DNA of 59,471 nucleotides from JBATTK01 sp049670505 (GTDB lineage: Bacteria > Bacteroidota > Bacteroidia > Flavobacteriales > Flavobacteriaceae). The notes below the pieces were generated by a model. The model saw only the letters and a program-made list of their open reading frames with translations. It searched no databases and had not been told where the DNA came from. The position numbers were made by a program, and so were the translations under genes. Location: contig JBATTK010000012.1 of NCBI GenBank assembly GCA_049670505.1, positions 1-59,471 of the forward strand. The letters are read 5' to 3'. How positions within the stretch are numbered: the stretch's first letter is position 1; each line of letters starts with the position of its first letter. This document shows, one piece after another, positions 16,529 through 25,727 of the stretch.

Positions 16529-18940
16529 ATGAAAGTTCAATTCCAAACAAGTAATGATATTTCTTTCGATGATTTTAAAACCCAGATCATGAAAGATTAT
16601 GAAGTTGCGGTAATTAGTAGGGAATGTAGCTTATTAGGAAGAAGGGAAGTATTAACGGGAAAAGCAAAATTCGGTATTTTCGGTGACGGAAAGGAACTTC
16701 CCCAGTTGGCAATGGCCCGTTCTTTTAAGGACGGGGACTTTAGGAGTGGCTATTATAGGGACCAAACCTTTATGATGGCTTTAGGCTTATTAAGTCCAAA
16801 AGATTTCTTTAACGGTTTATATGCCACTACGGATCTGGATAAGGACCCTATGAGTGCAGGCAGGCAGATGGGCGGACATTTTGTTACGCATAGCCTTAAC
16901 GAAGATGGTAGTTGGAAGGACTTGACCCGTCAAAAAAATAGTAGTGCGGATATCTCGCCTACTGCGGCACAAATGCCCAGGTTGTTGGGCTTGGCCCAAG
17001 CTTCAAAAATATACCGTCACGTAAAAGGAATAGATGCTGCCAAATTTTCCAACAAAGGAAATGAAGTGGCTTGGGGCACTATAGGGAACGCAAGTACAAG
17101 TGAAGGTCTGTTTTTTGAAACTATAAATGCCGGGGGAGTTTTACAAGTGCCTATGGTGGTTAGCATATGGGATGATGATTACGGTATTTCCGTTCCTGCA
17201 AAACACCATACGACCAAAGAAAATATTTCTGAGATTTTAAGCGGGTTTCAGCGCAATGAGCAGCATAGGGGTTATGAGATTTTAAAAGTAAAAGGCTGGG
17301 ACTACACCGCATTGATACATACTTTTGAAAACGCCTCGGACATTTCCAGGGAAGAACACGTGCCGGTTATCATACATGTTACCGAGCTTACCCAACCACA
17401 GGGACATTCCACTTCTGGCTCCCATGAAAGATATAAAAGTGAGGAACGATTGGCATGGGAAAAAGAGAACGATTGCAACAAACGCTTTAGGGAATGGATT
17501 TTGGAAAAAGGGATTTCTGACGAGGACCATCTTAAAGCGCTCGAAAAAAAAATAAAAAGGGATGTAAGGGCCGCAAAAAAAGAAGCTTGGACAGAATTCC
17601 TCGTATCCCATAAAGAGGCAAAGAAAGTATTGGTGGGGTTATTGGAAAAAGCAGCCGGTACCAGCACTAATAAAGCTTTTATAAGCAAAATAAAGAACGA
17701 CCTTATAGCGATTGAAGAGCCTATAAAAAAGGACTTGGCCTCCAAATCGAGAAAGGCGTTACGCTATCTGTTGGGCGAAGATACCGCAGAAAAACAAGCA
17801 CTCTTAAATTGGGTCGATGACTTTTTAAAGGAGATGCAACCGAAATTTAGCTCTCATTTGTATAGCGAACTTCCAAACAAGGCCACCAATATTCCTGAGA
17901 TAAAACCGACTTATGATACGGATGCAGAGCAAGTGGACGGAAGGGTTATTTTAAGGGATAACTTTGACAAACTCTTTGGTCAATATCCCCAAGCTTTGGT
18001 TTTTGGGGAAGATAGCGGTGCGATAGGCGACGTGAATCAAGGATTGGAGGGCCTTCAAAAAAAATATGGCGAGTTACGGGTCGCGGATACGGGAATACGT
18101 GAAGCTACCATTATAGGTCAAGGTATAGGGTTGGCCTTACGTGGCTTGCGCCCTATTGCCGAAATACAATATTTGGATTATGTACTATATGGTCTACAAA
18201 CGCTTAGTGATGATCTGGCTACCCTATTGTATAGAACCGTTGGCAAACAAAAAGCTCCCTTGATCGTTAGGACAAGAGGACATCGCCTTGAGGGTATTTG
18301 GCATTCCGGCTCCCAGATGAGCGGATTAATTCATCTATTGAGAGGAATGTACATTCTGGTTCCCAGGGATATGACCCGGGCCGCAGGATTTTACAATACA
18401 TTGATGAAAAGTGATGAGCCGGCCCTGGTCGTCGAAAGTTTAAACGGGTATCGGTTAAAGGAGCCCAAACCCAACAACCTTGGGAAGCTTTGTACACCCA
18501 TAGGTGTTGTGGAAACAATCAAGGAAGGAACCGATATCACTGTAGTATCCTATGGTTCCACCTTACGAATAGTGACCCAAGTGGCGCAGGAATTAAAAGA
18601 AGTGGGTATTGATGCCGAAGTGATAGACGCACAGAGTTTGTTGCCTTTTGACATCGATCATGAGGTATTGAAAAGCATAAAAAAAACCAATCGACTGCTG
18701 GTCATAGACGAGGATATGCCAGGCGGTTGTTCTGCCTATCTAATACGGGAAATTGTGGAAAAACAAGGGGGATATCAATATTTGGATAGCGCTCCCCAAA
18801 CTCTTACCGCAAAAGATCATAGACCTGCCTACGCAACGGATGGTGATTATTTTTCAAAACCCAATGCAGAGGATATCTTTGAAAAAATCTATGACATTAT
18901 GCATGAGACCAACCCTACCGACTATCCCAAGTTGAGATAG
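16529..18940 (+). CDS. 2-oxoacid dehydrogenase E1, alpha and beta subunits fused
   Basis: The thiamine-diphosphate-dependent E1 component of a branched-chain-type 2-oxoacid dehydrogenase complex, which decarboxylates the oxoacid and passes the acyl group to the lipoyl E2. The alpha part (about residues 1-430) carries the ThDP region GNASTSEGLFFE ... WDDDYGISVP. The beta part (about 460-803) carries FGEDSGAIGDVNQGLEG, DTGIREATIIGQGIGLALRG and a C-terminal transketolase-like domain with VVSYGSTLRIV. The two are joined by a charged helical linker. A fused form of about 800 residues is usual in Bacteroidota. E2 and E3 are not in the window. Confidence 0.9.
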   Translation: MKVQFQTSNDISFDDFKTQIMKDYEVAVISRECSLLGRREVLTGKAKFGIFGDGKELPQLAMARSFKDGDFRSGYYRDQTFMMALGLLSPKDFFNGLYATTDLDKDPMSAGRQMGGHFVTHSLNEDGSWKDLTRQKNSSADISPTAAQMPRLLGLAQASKIYRHVKGIDAAKFSNKGNEVAWGTIGNASTSEGLFFETINAGGVLQVPMVVSIWDDDYGISVPAKHHTTKENISEILSGFQRNEQHRGYEILKVKGWDYTALIHTFENASDISREEHVPVIIHVTELTQPQGHSTSGSHERYKSEERLAWEKENDCNKRFREWILEKGISDEDHLKALEKKIKRDVRAAKKEAWTEFLVSHKEAKKVLVGLLEKAAGTSTNKAFISKIKNDLIAIEEPIKKDLASKSRKALRYLLGEDTAEKQALLNWVDDFLKEMQPKFSSHLYSELPNKATNIPEIKPTYDTDAEQVDGRVILRDNFDKLFGQYPQALVFGEDSGAIGDVNQGLEGLQKKYGELRVADTGIREATIIGQGIGLALRGLRPIAEIQYLDYVLYGLQTLSDDLATLLYRTVGKQKAPLIVRTRGHRLEGIWHSGSQMSGLIHLLRGMYILVPRDMTRAAGFYNTLMKSDEPALVVESLNGYRLKEPKPNNLGKLCTPIGVVETIKEGTDITVVSYGSTLRIVTQVAQELKEVGIDAEVIDAQSLLPFDIDHEVLKSIKKTNRLLVIDEDMPGGCSAYLIREIVEKQGGYQYLDSAPQTLTAKDHRPAYATDGDYFSKPNAEDIFEKIYDIMHETNPTDYPKLR

Positions 18941-19371
18941 TTAACCGGTATTTTACAATTTAATCCTGTGCCTTCGATACGATCGTTTCACGATCACTCA
19001 GGCACGCAAATATAGTCATTGAGTGATTTTCAAATTGAAAATCGTATCGAAATGACATTCCAGTTTTCAGTATCTAGCTTCCAGTTTCTCGTTTAAGGTT
19101 GAAAGTTCAAGGTTTTTGGTCTTTTATCTTTTCTCTCTCATCTTTTCTCCTTCATCTTTGGAAAGATAGTTTTTGGTAGTCCGTAGACGGTCTTATCGTT
19201 TCCAACTTCTAGTTTCTGGATTTTGGATTTTGGGATTTGGAATTTGTTTTCCAGTCTTTCGTCCTTTCTCCTTCATCTTTTTTCCTTTGTTTTCAGGAAA
19301 AAATAATCGATATATTTTAAAACAGTCTCTAAATTGTTCTAAGTTTATTTTTCATTTAAGCAGTATACCCT
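18941..19371. other. intergenic region with interrupted inverted repeat and pyrimidine-rich tract
   Basis: No gene was seen. Near the E1 stop is an interrupted inverted repeat: CGATACGAT (18975-18983) pairs with ATCGTATCG (19041-19049), and ATCACTCA (18993-19000) pairs with TGAGTGAT (19020-19027). The local palindrome TTTTCAAATTGAAAA lies at 19027-19041. This could end E1 transcription or be a dispersed repeat. From about 19060 to 19300 the plus strand is T/C-rich with degenerate repeats of CTTCATCTTT- and CCAGTTTC-like words. A near-consensus -7 box (TAAGTTTA) lies just before the next gene. Confidence 0.5.
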
Positions 19372-21624
19372 ATGGAAATAGATGGAATCTTAAAAAATTC
19401 ATATGCCTTATCAGGGATAGCATTGACAAAGATGGAAGGGTACGATAGTATAAATTACAAAGTAGCGGCCAAAGAGCGGACGTATGTGTTGAAACAATAC
19501 CAAAGTTCTCCCGAAACCATTGCTGTTTTAGCGTCTGAAAATCAAATACTACTTCAGTTAGGTCAATTGGAAAAATATGATTTTCCTTTCACCATACCCA
19601 CCAAAGAAAGTTCGGATCTGGTAGTTCATGATAGTTCGGTGTACAGATTACTTTCTTTTGTTGAAGGTGAATTTTTAGCCGAAGCACCCCACACGGATGA
19701 AATGCTGCAATCATTAGGATCCTTTTTAGGGGAAACGGACAAAGCCTTGAGCGGCACTTATGCCGCGGCAATTGCCGCTAAGAATACCCCATGGGATTTA
19801 CAATATTTCCAAAGCAATTACAAGTACCTCAAATTCATCCCTCATCCTGAAGATAGACGTCTGGTCGATTATTTTTTTCTCCAATTTGATGAACACATTT
19901 ATCCCGTTCAACATCAACTTAGAAAACAAATCATTCATAATGATGCCAATGACTGGAATGTGTTGACCAAAAACGGGAAGGTTTCGGGCATTATAGACTT
20001 TGGGGATATGTGTCATTCGTGGTTGATCAACGAACTCGCCATTGCAATTACCTATGTAATGATGGGAAAGGAAAACCCATTGGAAATTGCCGTTCCGGTA
20101 ATAAAGAATTACCACAAAATTTTTCCGTTGGAAGAACATGAATTGGAGGTGTTATATTATTTAGTAGCTGCAAGATTGTGCACCAGCGTTTGTAATTCGG
20201 CATATTCCAAAACTTCAAACCCCCACTCGGACTACATTACTATTAGTGAGGATAAGGCTTGGGAGCTGTTGCGGAAATGGATTACCATTAACCCTGTAAA
20301 GGCCAAGGATACATTTAGAAAAGCCGCAGGCTATACCCCCTCTAAAAAGGCTAACTTGGAAAATCAGCTCAAAAAAAGAAGGGAATATCTTAGTAGTGCA
20401 CTTTCATTAAGCTACACCAGTCCTATAGCCATGTCTCGCTCCGCATTTCAATATATGTACGATACCCATGGCAATACTTTTTTGGATGCATACAACAATA
20501 TAATGCTCTTAGGACATTGTCACCCAAAAGTAATTAGGGCGGGACAAAAGGCCATGGCCAGGTTAAATACCAACACCAGATACGTTTATGGGGAATTATT
20601 GGAGTATAGCGAAAAATTACTCTCCAAATTTCCCTCGAAACTAAATAAAATATTTTTCGTCAATTCTGGAAGTGCGGCAAGTGATTTGGCCATACGAATG
20701 GCCATGACGCATACCCGCAAAAATAAGGTAATGGTTTTGGAGCATGGTTATCATGGCAATACACGAATGGGAATAGACATCAGCCCATACAAATATGGCC
20801 ATAAAGGCGGGAGTGGAAGACCGAATTATATCATACAAACCCCTATTCCCAAAACTTTTGGTTCGGGTATAGACGATGAAAGGGAAGCAGGAAACTATTT
20901 TGCGGCCCAAGCAGTTAGACAAATCGAGGAAAATAAGGGTGAAATTGCGGCATTCATAGCGGAACCTATAGTAGGTTGTGGAGGTCAGGTTCCTTTGGCA
21001 AAAGGTTATTTGGAACAGATTTATCCCAAAATACGGGAAGAAGGAGGTATATGCATCAGTGATGAAGTACAGGTAGGTTTTGGCCGATTGGGAGATTATT
21101 TTTGGGGTTATGAAATGCATAAAATTGTACCGGATATAGTTATCCTTGGGAAACCGATCGGAAACGGACATCCTATCGGGGCGGTAGTGACCACGTCGGA
21201 AATTGCGGAAAATTTTAATAACGGTTTGGAATTCTTTAGTTCCTTTGGTGGAAATCCGGTCTCTTGTAGTATCGGAAAAGCCGTTTTAGATATCATTGAA
21301 GAAGAAAACTTGCAAGTGCATGCAAAAATAGTGGGAGATCATATGATATCGCTTTTCAAGAATTTACAAAATGATTTCATTGAAATTGCGGACGTTAGAG
21401 GAAGTGGACTCTTTCTAGGAATAGAGCTGACCGATAAAAATGGGAAACCAAATACGCGCTTAGCCTCGGAGATAAAGAATAGGTTACGCGAGGATTTTAT
21501 TTTAATCGGCACGGACGGCCCTTATGACCATGTGCTAAAAATAAAACCACCTTTACCCTTTTGTATTGATGATTCCGAAAAACTAGTGGAAAAAATTAGA
21601 TTAATTCTTAATTCTTTACGATAA
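19372..21624 (+). CDS. fused APH-type kinase and class III aminotransferase-fold phospho-lyase
   Basis: A 750-residue two-domain enzyme. Residues 1 to about 310 form an aminoglycoside-phosphotransferase-like kinase with the catalytic loop HNDANDWN (Asp191) and the metal-binding IIDFGD. Residues from about 340 form a class III PLP-dependent fold: SGSAASDLAIRMA binds the cofactor phosphate, ISDEVQVGFGR holds the PLP-pyridine aspartate, and Lys594 in LGKPIGNGHPIG is the Schiff-base lysine. Such fusions pair a kinase with a phospho-lyase of the AGXT2L type (ethanolamine-phosphate or phosphohydroxylysine lyases). I expect it to phosphorylate an amino alcohol and then eliminate phosphate. The substrate is not determined. 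Confidence 0.88.
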   Translation: MEIDGILKNSYALSGIALTKMEGYDSINYKVAAKERTYVLKQYQSSPETIAVLASENQILLQLGQLEKYDFPFTIPTKESSDLVVHDSSVYRLLSFVEGEFLAEAPHTDEMLQSLGSFLGETDKALSGTYAAAIAAKNTPWDLQYFQSNYKYLKFIPHPEDRRLVDYFFLQFDEHIYPVQHQLRKQIIHNDANDWNVLTKNGKVSGIIDFGDMCHSWLINELAIAITYVMMGKENPLEIAVPVIKNYHKIFPLEEHELEVLYYLVAARLCTSVCNSAYSKTSNPHSDYITISEDKAWELLRKWITINPVKAKDTFRKAAGYTPSKKANLENQLKKRREYLSSALSLSYTSPIAMSRSAFQYMYDTHGNTFLDAYNNIMLLGHCHPKVIRAGQKAMARLNTNTRYVYGELLEYSEKLLSKFPSKLNKIFFVNSGSAASDLAIRMAMTHTRKNKVMVLEHGYHGNTRMGIDISPYKYGHKGGSGRPNYIIQTPIPKTFGSGIDDEREAGNYFAAQAVRQIEENKGEIAAFIAEPIVGCGGQVPLAKGYLEQIYPKIREEGGICISDEVQVGFGRLGDYFWGYEMHKIVPDIVILGKPIGNGHPIGAVVTTSEIAENFNNGLEFFSSFGGNPVSCSIGKAVLDIIEEENLQVHAKIVGDHMISLFKNLQNDFIEIADVRGSGLFLGIELTDKNGKPNTRLASEIKNRLREDFILIGTDGPYDHVLKIKPPLPFCIDDSEKLVEKIRLILNSLR

Positions 21625-21673
21625 TTTTAACATATAAAATTATACATTTACAGCTTTTCAAATCTTGTTGTAA

Positions 21674-22051
21674 ATGAAAAACAACTTACAAACAAACATT
21701 GGGCTGGCACTACTTCGGATTGTTCCCGCATCAATGATGCTTACCCACGGATTCCCAAAATTGCAAAAATTGCTCAATGGTAATTTTGAATTTCCGAATC
21801 CTTTGGGCATTGGAGCCTCTCCTTCTCTTTTCCTGACGGTAATCGGTGAATTCGTTTGCCCTATATTATTGATCATTGGATTTAAGACAAGGTGGGCTGC
21901 AGTACCTTCGGCGATTACTATGCTTGTTGCCGCTTTTGTTATACATGGGGCAGACCCTTTTGCAAAAAAGGAACTCGCTCTGTTTTATTTGGTAACCTTT
22001 GTAGTTATAATGCTGCTAGGTCCGGGTAGATATAGTATCGACAGAAAATAG
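21674..22051 (+). CDS. DoxX-family membrane protein
   Basis: A 125-residue integral membrane protein with four hydrophobic segments. LRIVPASMMLTHGFPKL near the N-terminus and VIGEFVCPILLIIGF are typical of the DoxX/SURF4-like fold. Bacterial members have been tied to thiosulfate oxidation or to redox balance, but most, including this one, have no assigned role. It ends 2 bp before the convergent holA gene. Confidence 0.85.
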   Translation: MKNNLQTNIGLALLRIVPASMMLTHGFPKLQKLLNGNFEFPNPLGIGASPSLFLTVIGEFVCPILLIIGFKTRWAAVPSAITMLVAAFVIHGADPFAKKELALFYLVTFVVIMLLGPGRYSIDRK

Positions 22052-22053
22052 GT

Positions 22054-23055
22054 TTAAATAATTTTGACGAGGAGTTCTTTTAAAAGGTCCGCTTGCGAAA
22101 TGTTTTGCGCCCCTACTCCTTTTCCTTTAAGGTCTAGTTCCCGAAGATCGGAAATAATATGACTCACCTTTTTCATGGGATAATTTTTGGCCGCAATCTG
22201 GTATTCTCCTACAAAATAAGGATTTACTCCTAATACACTGGCCACATTTCTGGGCGAATGATCTTTAAGTCCGTGGTAGTTCAACAATTGTGAAAAGAAA
22301 GTGTGCAGTAGCGTGATAGTAACTACAAACGGATTATCCTTGGGATTTTGCGCAAAATAATTAATAATTCGAGTCGCCTTCACCATATTTCGTTCACCAA
22401 TAGCCTTCTTTAGCTCAAAATTGTTGTAATCTTTACTAATCCCTATATTTTCCTCTATAAGCTCCGGGCTAATCTCGGTCTCCTTGGGGACGACCAATTG
22501 TAATTTTTCCAATTCGTTGTTGATCTTACTAAGATCGGTCCCCAAAAACTCCACCAATAACATGGTTGCCTTAGGAGCAATGCGATATCCTTTCCCCTGT
22601 AATACTTTTCGAATCCATTCCGAAACCTGATTTTCATATAATTTTTTGCTTTCAAATAATACTCCGTTTTTCTGAACGGATTTGTAGAGTTTCTTGCGCT
22701 TGTCCAGCTTGCTGTATTTATAACATATGACCAGAACCGTAGAAGTCTGCGGCTGATCCACATAGGAACTTAGTTGGTCAATCGTACGCGATAGATGTTG
22801 GGCCTCCTTAACGATAACTACTTGCCGCTCGGACATCATGGGATAACGCTTGGCGTTCGATACAATGTCCTCTATACTAACATCCTTCCCATAGAGCACC
22901 ATTTGATTGAACCCCCTTTCTTCTTCCGTTAGCACGCTCTTTTCTATGAATTCGGCAATTTTGTCAATATAATAAGACTCTTCGCCCATCAAAAAATATA
23001 TGGGGCTACTATTTCCATTTTGGATTTGGTCAACTATCCGCTTTACTTCATCCAT
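22054..23055 (-). CDS. holA: DNA polymerase III subunit delta
   Basis: The 333-residue clamp-loader subunit that opens the beta sliding clamp. The N-terminal domain shows PIYFLMGEESYYIDKIAEFI and the KRYPMMSERQVVIVKEAQHL segment typical of HolA; the C-terminal collar region includes KATMLLVEFLGTDLSKINNELEKL. The length agrees with the family. It is divergent from an HsdR_N-type gene with only 26 bp between the starts. Confidence 0.92.
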   Translation of the reverse strand: MDEVKRIVDQIQNGNSSPIYFLMGEESYYIDKIAEFIEKSVLTEEERGFNQMVLYGKDVSIEDIVSNAKRYPMMSERQVVIVKEAQHLSRTIDQLSSYVDQPQTSTVLVICYKYSKLDKRKKLYKSVQKNGVLFESKKLYENQVSEWIRKVLQGKGYRIAPKATMLLVEFLGTDLSKINNELEKLQLVVPKETEISPELIEENIGISKDYNNFELKKAIGERNMVKATRIINYFAQNPKDNPFVVTITLLHTFFSQLLNYHGLKDHSPRNVASVLGVNPYFVGEYQIAAKNYPMKKVSHIISDLRELDLKGKGVGAQNISQADLLKELLVKII

Positions 23056-23081
23056 CCAAAAAAAATCATCAAATTTGTATT

Positions 23082-23528
23082 ATGCAACCACTGAACTTTT
23101 CAGCATATGACTTTCGATTCAAAAATAGCAAAAATAAAGTCCATATTTTTGATGCTATCCGTAAAAAGTTTGTGGTCCTACAGCCCGAAGAATGGGTACG
23201 ACAACATGTAGTACACTATTTGATATTGGATAAAAAATACCCCAAAAGCCTTATAAACGTTGAAAAACAACTAAAATTCAATACGCTTACAAAAAGGTAT
23301 GATATTGTTGTATTCAACCCTGATGGAACCATAGAAATCCTAGTAGAATGTAAATCCCCGAAAATTAAGATCACACAGGGGGTTTTTGATCAGATCGCCC
23401 GTTACAATATGCAGCTAAATGCCAAGTATTTAATGGTTACGAACGGTTTGGATCATTTTTATTGTCAAATGGACCTTAGCAAGGAAAAATATACCTTTTT
23501 AAGGCATATTCCTCAATTTAGTCGTTGA
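23082..23528 (+). CDS. stand-alone HsdR_N-type (PD-(D/E)XK-like) protein
   Basis: A 148-residue protein that resembles the N-terminal nuclease domain of type I restriction R subunits but lacks helicase domains. The motif RYDIVVFNPDGTIEILVECKSPK holds an Asp and, 16 residues on, the ECK of a PD-(D/E)XK active site, so nuclease activity is conceivable. No hsdM or hsdS genes are near, so it is not part of a restriction system here. I recall this protein beside holA in other Bacteroidota, which suggests a housekeeping role, perhaps in DNA processing. Confidence 0.8.
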   Translation: MQPLNFSAYDFRFKNSKNKVHIFDAIRKKFVVLQPEEWVRQHVVHYLILDKKYPKSLINVEKQLKFNTLTKRYDIVVFNPDGTIEILVECKSPKIKITQGVFDQIARYNMQLNAKYLMVTNGLDHFYCQMDLSKEKYTFLRHIPQFSR

Positions 23529-23581
23529 TTATCCAAAGTTTTAATCCAAAAATCTTGGAAGTGGCCCTTGAAATAAATTTC

Positions 23582-23604
23582 ATTCCTAAGAGGAATCCTT
23601 TTTT
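23582..23604 (+). terminator. rho-independent terminator
   Basis: ATTCCT (23582-23587), loop AAG and AGGAAT (23591-23596) form a six-pair hairpin followed by CC and a T-run at 23599-23604. It probably ends the HsdR_N-type gene transcript. Confidence 0.55.
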
Positions 23605-23699
23605 AGTTCAAACCGATTAATACGGAACATCGCATTCAACAGTCCTAAATATTTCTTTACTTTGTCAACTTTTAAAACAATTCGTTTAAAGTAATAAAG

Positions 23700-23720
23700 G
23701 TGCCAAAATAAATTTGGCAC
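23700..23720 (+). promoter_or_regulatory. perfect inverted repeat over the promoter/start of the glycosyltransferase gene
   Basis: GTGCCAAA (23700-23707), a 5-nt centre and TTTGGCAC (23713-23720) form a perfect inverted repeat ending 7 nt before the ATG. TAAATTTG (23709-23716), a match to the -7 consensus, lies inside it. It could be an operator over the promoter or an RNA hairpin over the ribosome-binding region. Confidence 0.5.
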
Positions 23721-23727
23721 AACATGA

Positions 23728-24732
23728 ATGTTGAAAATAGCGATTGTCATACTCAACTGGAACGGAGAAGCATTGTTGGAAGAATACCTACCATCTATAA
23801 CTCAATACTCCAATGGGGCCGATCTTTATGTAGCGGACAATGCTTCTACCGATGGGTCAATAGTGTTTTTAGAAAAGCACTACCCTTCCATAACCATCAT
23901 AAAAAATTCTGTCAACGGAGGTTTCGCCAAAGGTTATAATGACGCCCTTGAGTATATAGAAGCAGATGTTTTTTGCTTATTGAATTCCGATGTGGAGGTA
24001 ACCCAGGATTGGTTGGAACCCATTAAAGAAGTCTTCGAAAGCATTCCGGATGCCGCTATTGTCCAGCCTAAGATATTGGATATAAAGCGAAAGGAATATT
24101 TTGAATATGCCGGTGCCGCAGGCGGATTTATCGATCAATTGGGTTATCCCTTTTGTAGAGGACGCATTTTTCAAGCCTTGGAAAAAGATACCGGACAATA
24201 TGATGACGTGCGGGAGATTTTTTGGGCGACCGGAGCTTGTATGTTTATCAAAAGTGAGGTTTTCAAATCCCTTGAAGGGTTTGATGAGGATTATTTTGCC
24301 CACCAAGAAGAAGTAGACCTTTGCTGGCGTGCAAAGAATGAAGGCCATAAGGTATATTATACCGGTAAATCCCATGTGTATCATTTGGGCGGATCTACCT
24401 TGAGCAATATGAATCCCAAAAAAACCTATCTTAATTTTAGGAATTCGTTGTTCTCGATCACCAAAAATCTGCCTAGAAGAAAGGCCTTGCCCATTGTTCT
24501 CATACGCCTTCTATTGGATGGGGTAGCGGCCATACGCTTTATTTTTCAATTAAAGTTAAGTCACTGCATTGCCATTTTTAGGGCTCATCTAAGTTTTTAC
24601 AGACACTTTCGGAAGATGTATAAGAAAAGGGAAAAAGCTAATTTTATACTAAAGTACTATACCGCAAAGTCCATAGTATGGTCTCATTTCGTAAATCAGG
24701 TAAGAAAATTTAACATTTTAGTAAAAGATTAA
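23728..24732 (+). CDS. family 2 glycosyltransferase
   Basis: A 334-residue GT-A-fold glycosyltransferase resembling rhamnosyltransferases. It opens with IAIVILNWNGEALLEEYLPS, then VADNASTDGS (nucleotide-sugar binding), and has a NSD motif near residue 90 in place of DxD. FDEDYFAHQEEVDLCWRAKNEGHKVYY near residue 190 is the acceptor/catalytic region. It probably adds a sugar to a surface polysaccharide. I chose the ATG at 23728; an out-of-frame ATG lies 4 nt upstream. No other polysaccharide genes are nearby. Confidence 0.9.
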   Translation: MLKIAIVILNWNGEALLEEYLPSITQYSNGADLYVADNASTDGSIVFLEKHYPSITIIKNSVNGGFAKGYNDALEYIEADVFCLLNSDVEVTQDWLEPIKEVFESIPDAAIVQPKILDIKRKEYFEYAGAAGGFIDQLGYPFCRGRIFQALEKDTGQYDDVREIFWATGACMFIKSEVFKSLEGFDEDYFAHQEEVDLCWRAKNEGHKVYYTGKSHVYHLGGSTLSNMNPKKTYLNFRNSLFSITKNLPRRKALPIVLIRLLLDGVAAIRFIFQLKLSHCIAIFRAHLSFYRHFRKMYKKREKANFILKYYTAKSIVWSHFVNQVRKFNILVKD

Positions 24733-24745
24733 CTAATTTCGATTA

Positions 24746-24773
24746 TTGTAAGATTGCATTTTATCTAATTTTG
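24746..24773 (+). promoter_or_regulatory. promoter of the OmpA lipoprotein gene
   Basis: TTG (24746-24748), a 17-nt spacer and TAATTTTG (24766-24773) match the Bacteroidota -33/-7 consensus. The gap to the ATG at 24809 is 35 nt. Confidence 0.5.
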
Positions 24774-24808
24774 AAATCAATAAATAATTTAACGCTAGTA
24801 TTATTATT

Positions 24809-25660
24809 ATGAAAAAAATCATTTTAGGCTGTTTAGGAATAACCTTGTTATTGTCTTCTTGTGTCTCTCAAAAAAAATATGCCGATTTAGAGGCGAAACA
24901 AAAAGAAACGCAGGATTTGTTGAACTCTGCTACAGTAAAATTGAACGATTGTCTAACGGAAAAGGAAACTGCTAGTTCTAGACTTAAAACTTTAGAGGAC
25001 CAAAATGCATTTCTTAAGGCCAACAATCAGGAATTGATCAATAATATGGGTAATTTGACCACCCTTACCACCAAAGGCGCAGAAAATCTGGAGAAATCTC
25101 TGGAAAGCCTACAAGAAAAGGACCTTACCATCCGTAAATTACAGAACGCCATTACCAGAAGGGATTCGGTAAACCTATCCTTGGTACAAAGTTTAAAAGG
25201 TGTTCTTGGAAACTTGGATGATGAGGATATAGAAATCAGCGTAGAAAAAGGTGTTGTATTCGTTTCCATTTCCGATAAGTTATTGTTCAGCAGTGGAAGT
25301 TATAACATTACCAGTCGCGCAAAAGAGGTTCTGGGCAAAGTTGCCAAGGTAGTGAACAACAAACCGGATTTTGAATTCATGGTAGAAGGTCATACCGATG
25401 ATGTTCCTTACAGAAGTGGTGTTTTATTGGATAACTGGGACCTAAGTGCAAAAAGGGCCACAGCGGTAGTACGCATTTTACAAAATGATTATGGTGTTGA
25501 TCCCAAGCGTATGACAGCGGCAGCTAGAGCGGAATATGTTCCGGTTTCAGAGACCGATAAGTCCAAGAACAGAAGAACACGTATTGTGGTACTTCCAAAA
25601 CTGGATCAGTTCTATAGCATGATCGAAGAAGGCATGAAAGATCCTGCTATCAACAACTAA
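24809..25660 (+). CDS. OmpA-family lipoprotein
   Basis: A 283-residue lipoprotein: the signal MKKIILGCLGITLLLSSC has a clear lipobox with Cys18. Residues 20 to about 125 form a heptad-rich coiled coil. The C-terminal OmpA/MotB domain (about 150-270) holds FMVEGHTDDVPYRS and NWDLSAKRATAVVRIL, including the Asp and Arg that bind peptidoglycan diaminopimelate in OmpA. It should tether the outer membrane to the cell wall. It has its own promoter and a strong terminator. A degenerate paralogue lies about 6.6 kb downstream. Confidence 0.92.
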   Translation: MKKIILGCLGITLLLSSCVSQKKYADLEAKQKETQDLLNSATVKLNDCLTEKETASSRLKTLEDQNAFLKANNQELINNMGNLTTLTTKGAENLEKSLESLQEKDLTIRKLQNAITRRDSVNLSLVQSLKGVLGNLDDEDIEISVEKGVVFVSISDKLLFSSGSYNITSRAKEVLGKVAKVVNNKPDFEFMVEGHTDDVPYRSGVLLDNWDLSAKRATAVVRILQNDYGVDPKRMTAAARAEYVPVSETDKSKNRRTRIVVLPKLDQFYSMIEEGMKDPAINN

Positions 25661-25683
25661 TCATATATAGCATCTAAATTTAT

Positions 25684-25716
25684 AAAGCCGCGACTTGTAA
25701 AGTCGCGGCTTTTTTT
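25684..25716. terminator. strong bidirectional terminator
   Basis: A perfect 13-pair stem, AAAGCCGCGACTT (25684-25696) with AAGTCGCGGCTTT (25700-25712), loop GTA, flanked by a T-run to 25716. It separates the OmpA gene from the convergent YciO gene and can serve both. Confidence 0.9.
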
Positions 25717-25727
25717 ATTGAGTTCAT

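Noticed and set aside
18941..19371. A CRISPR-like array in the repeat-rich intergenic stretch
   Set aside because: The repeated words are degenerate and unevenly spaced, with no constant repeat/spacer lengths and no cas genes.
23082..23528. Part of a type I restriction-modification system
   Set aside because: Only the HsdR N-terminal-like domain is present; no helicase, hsdM or hsdS genes are near.
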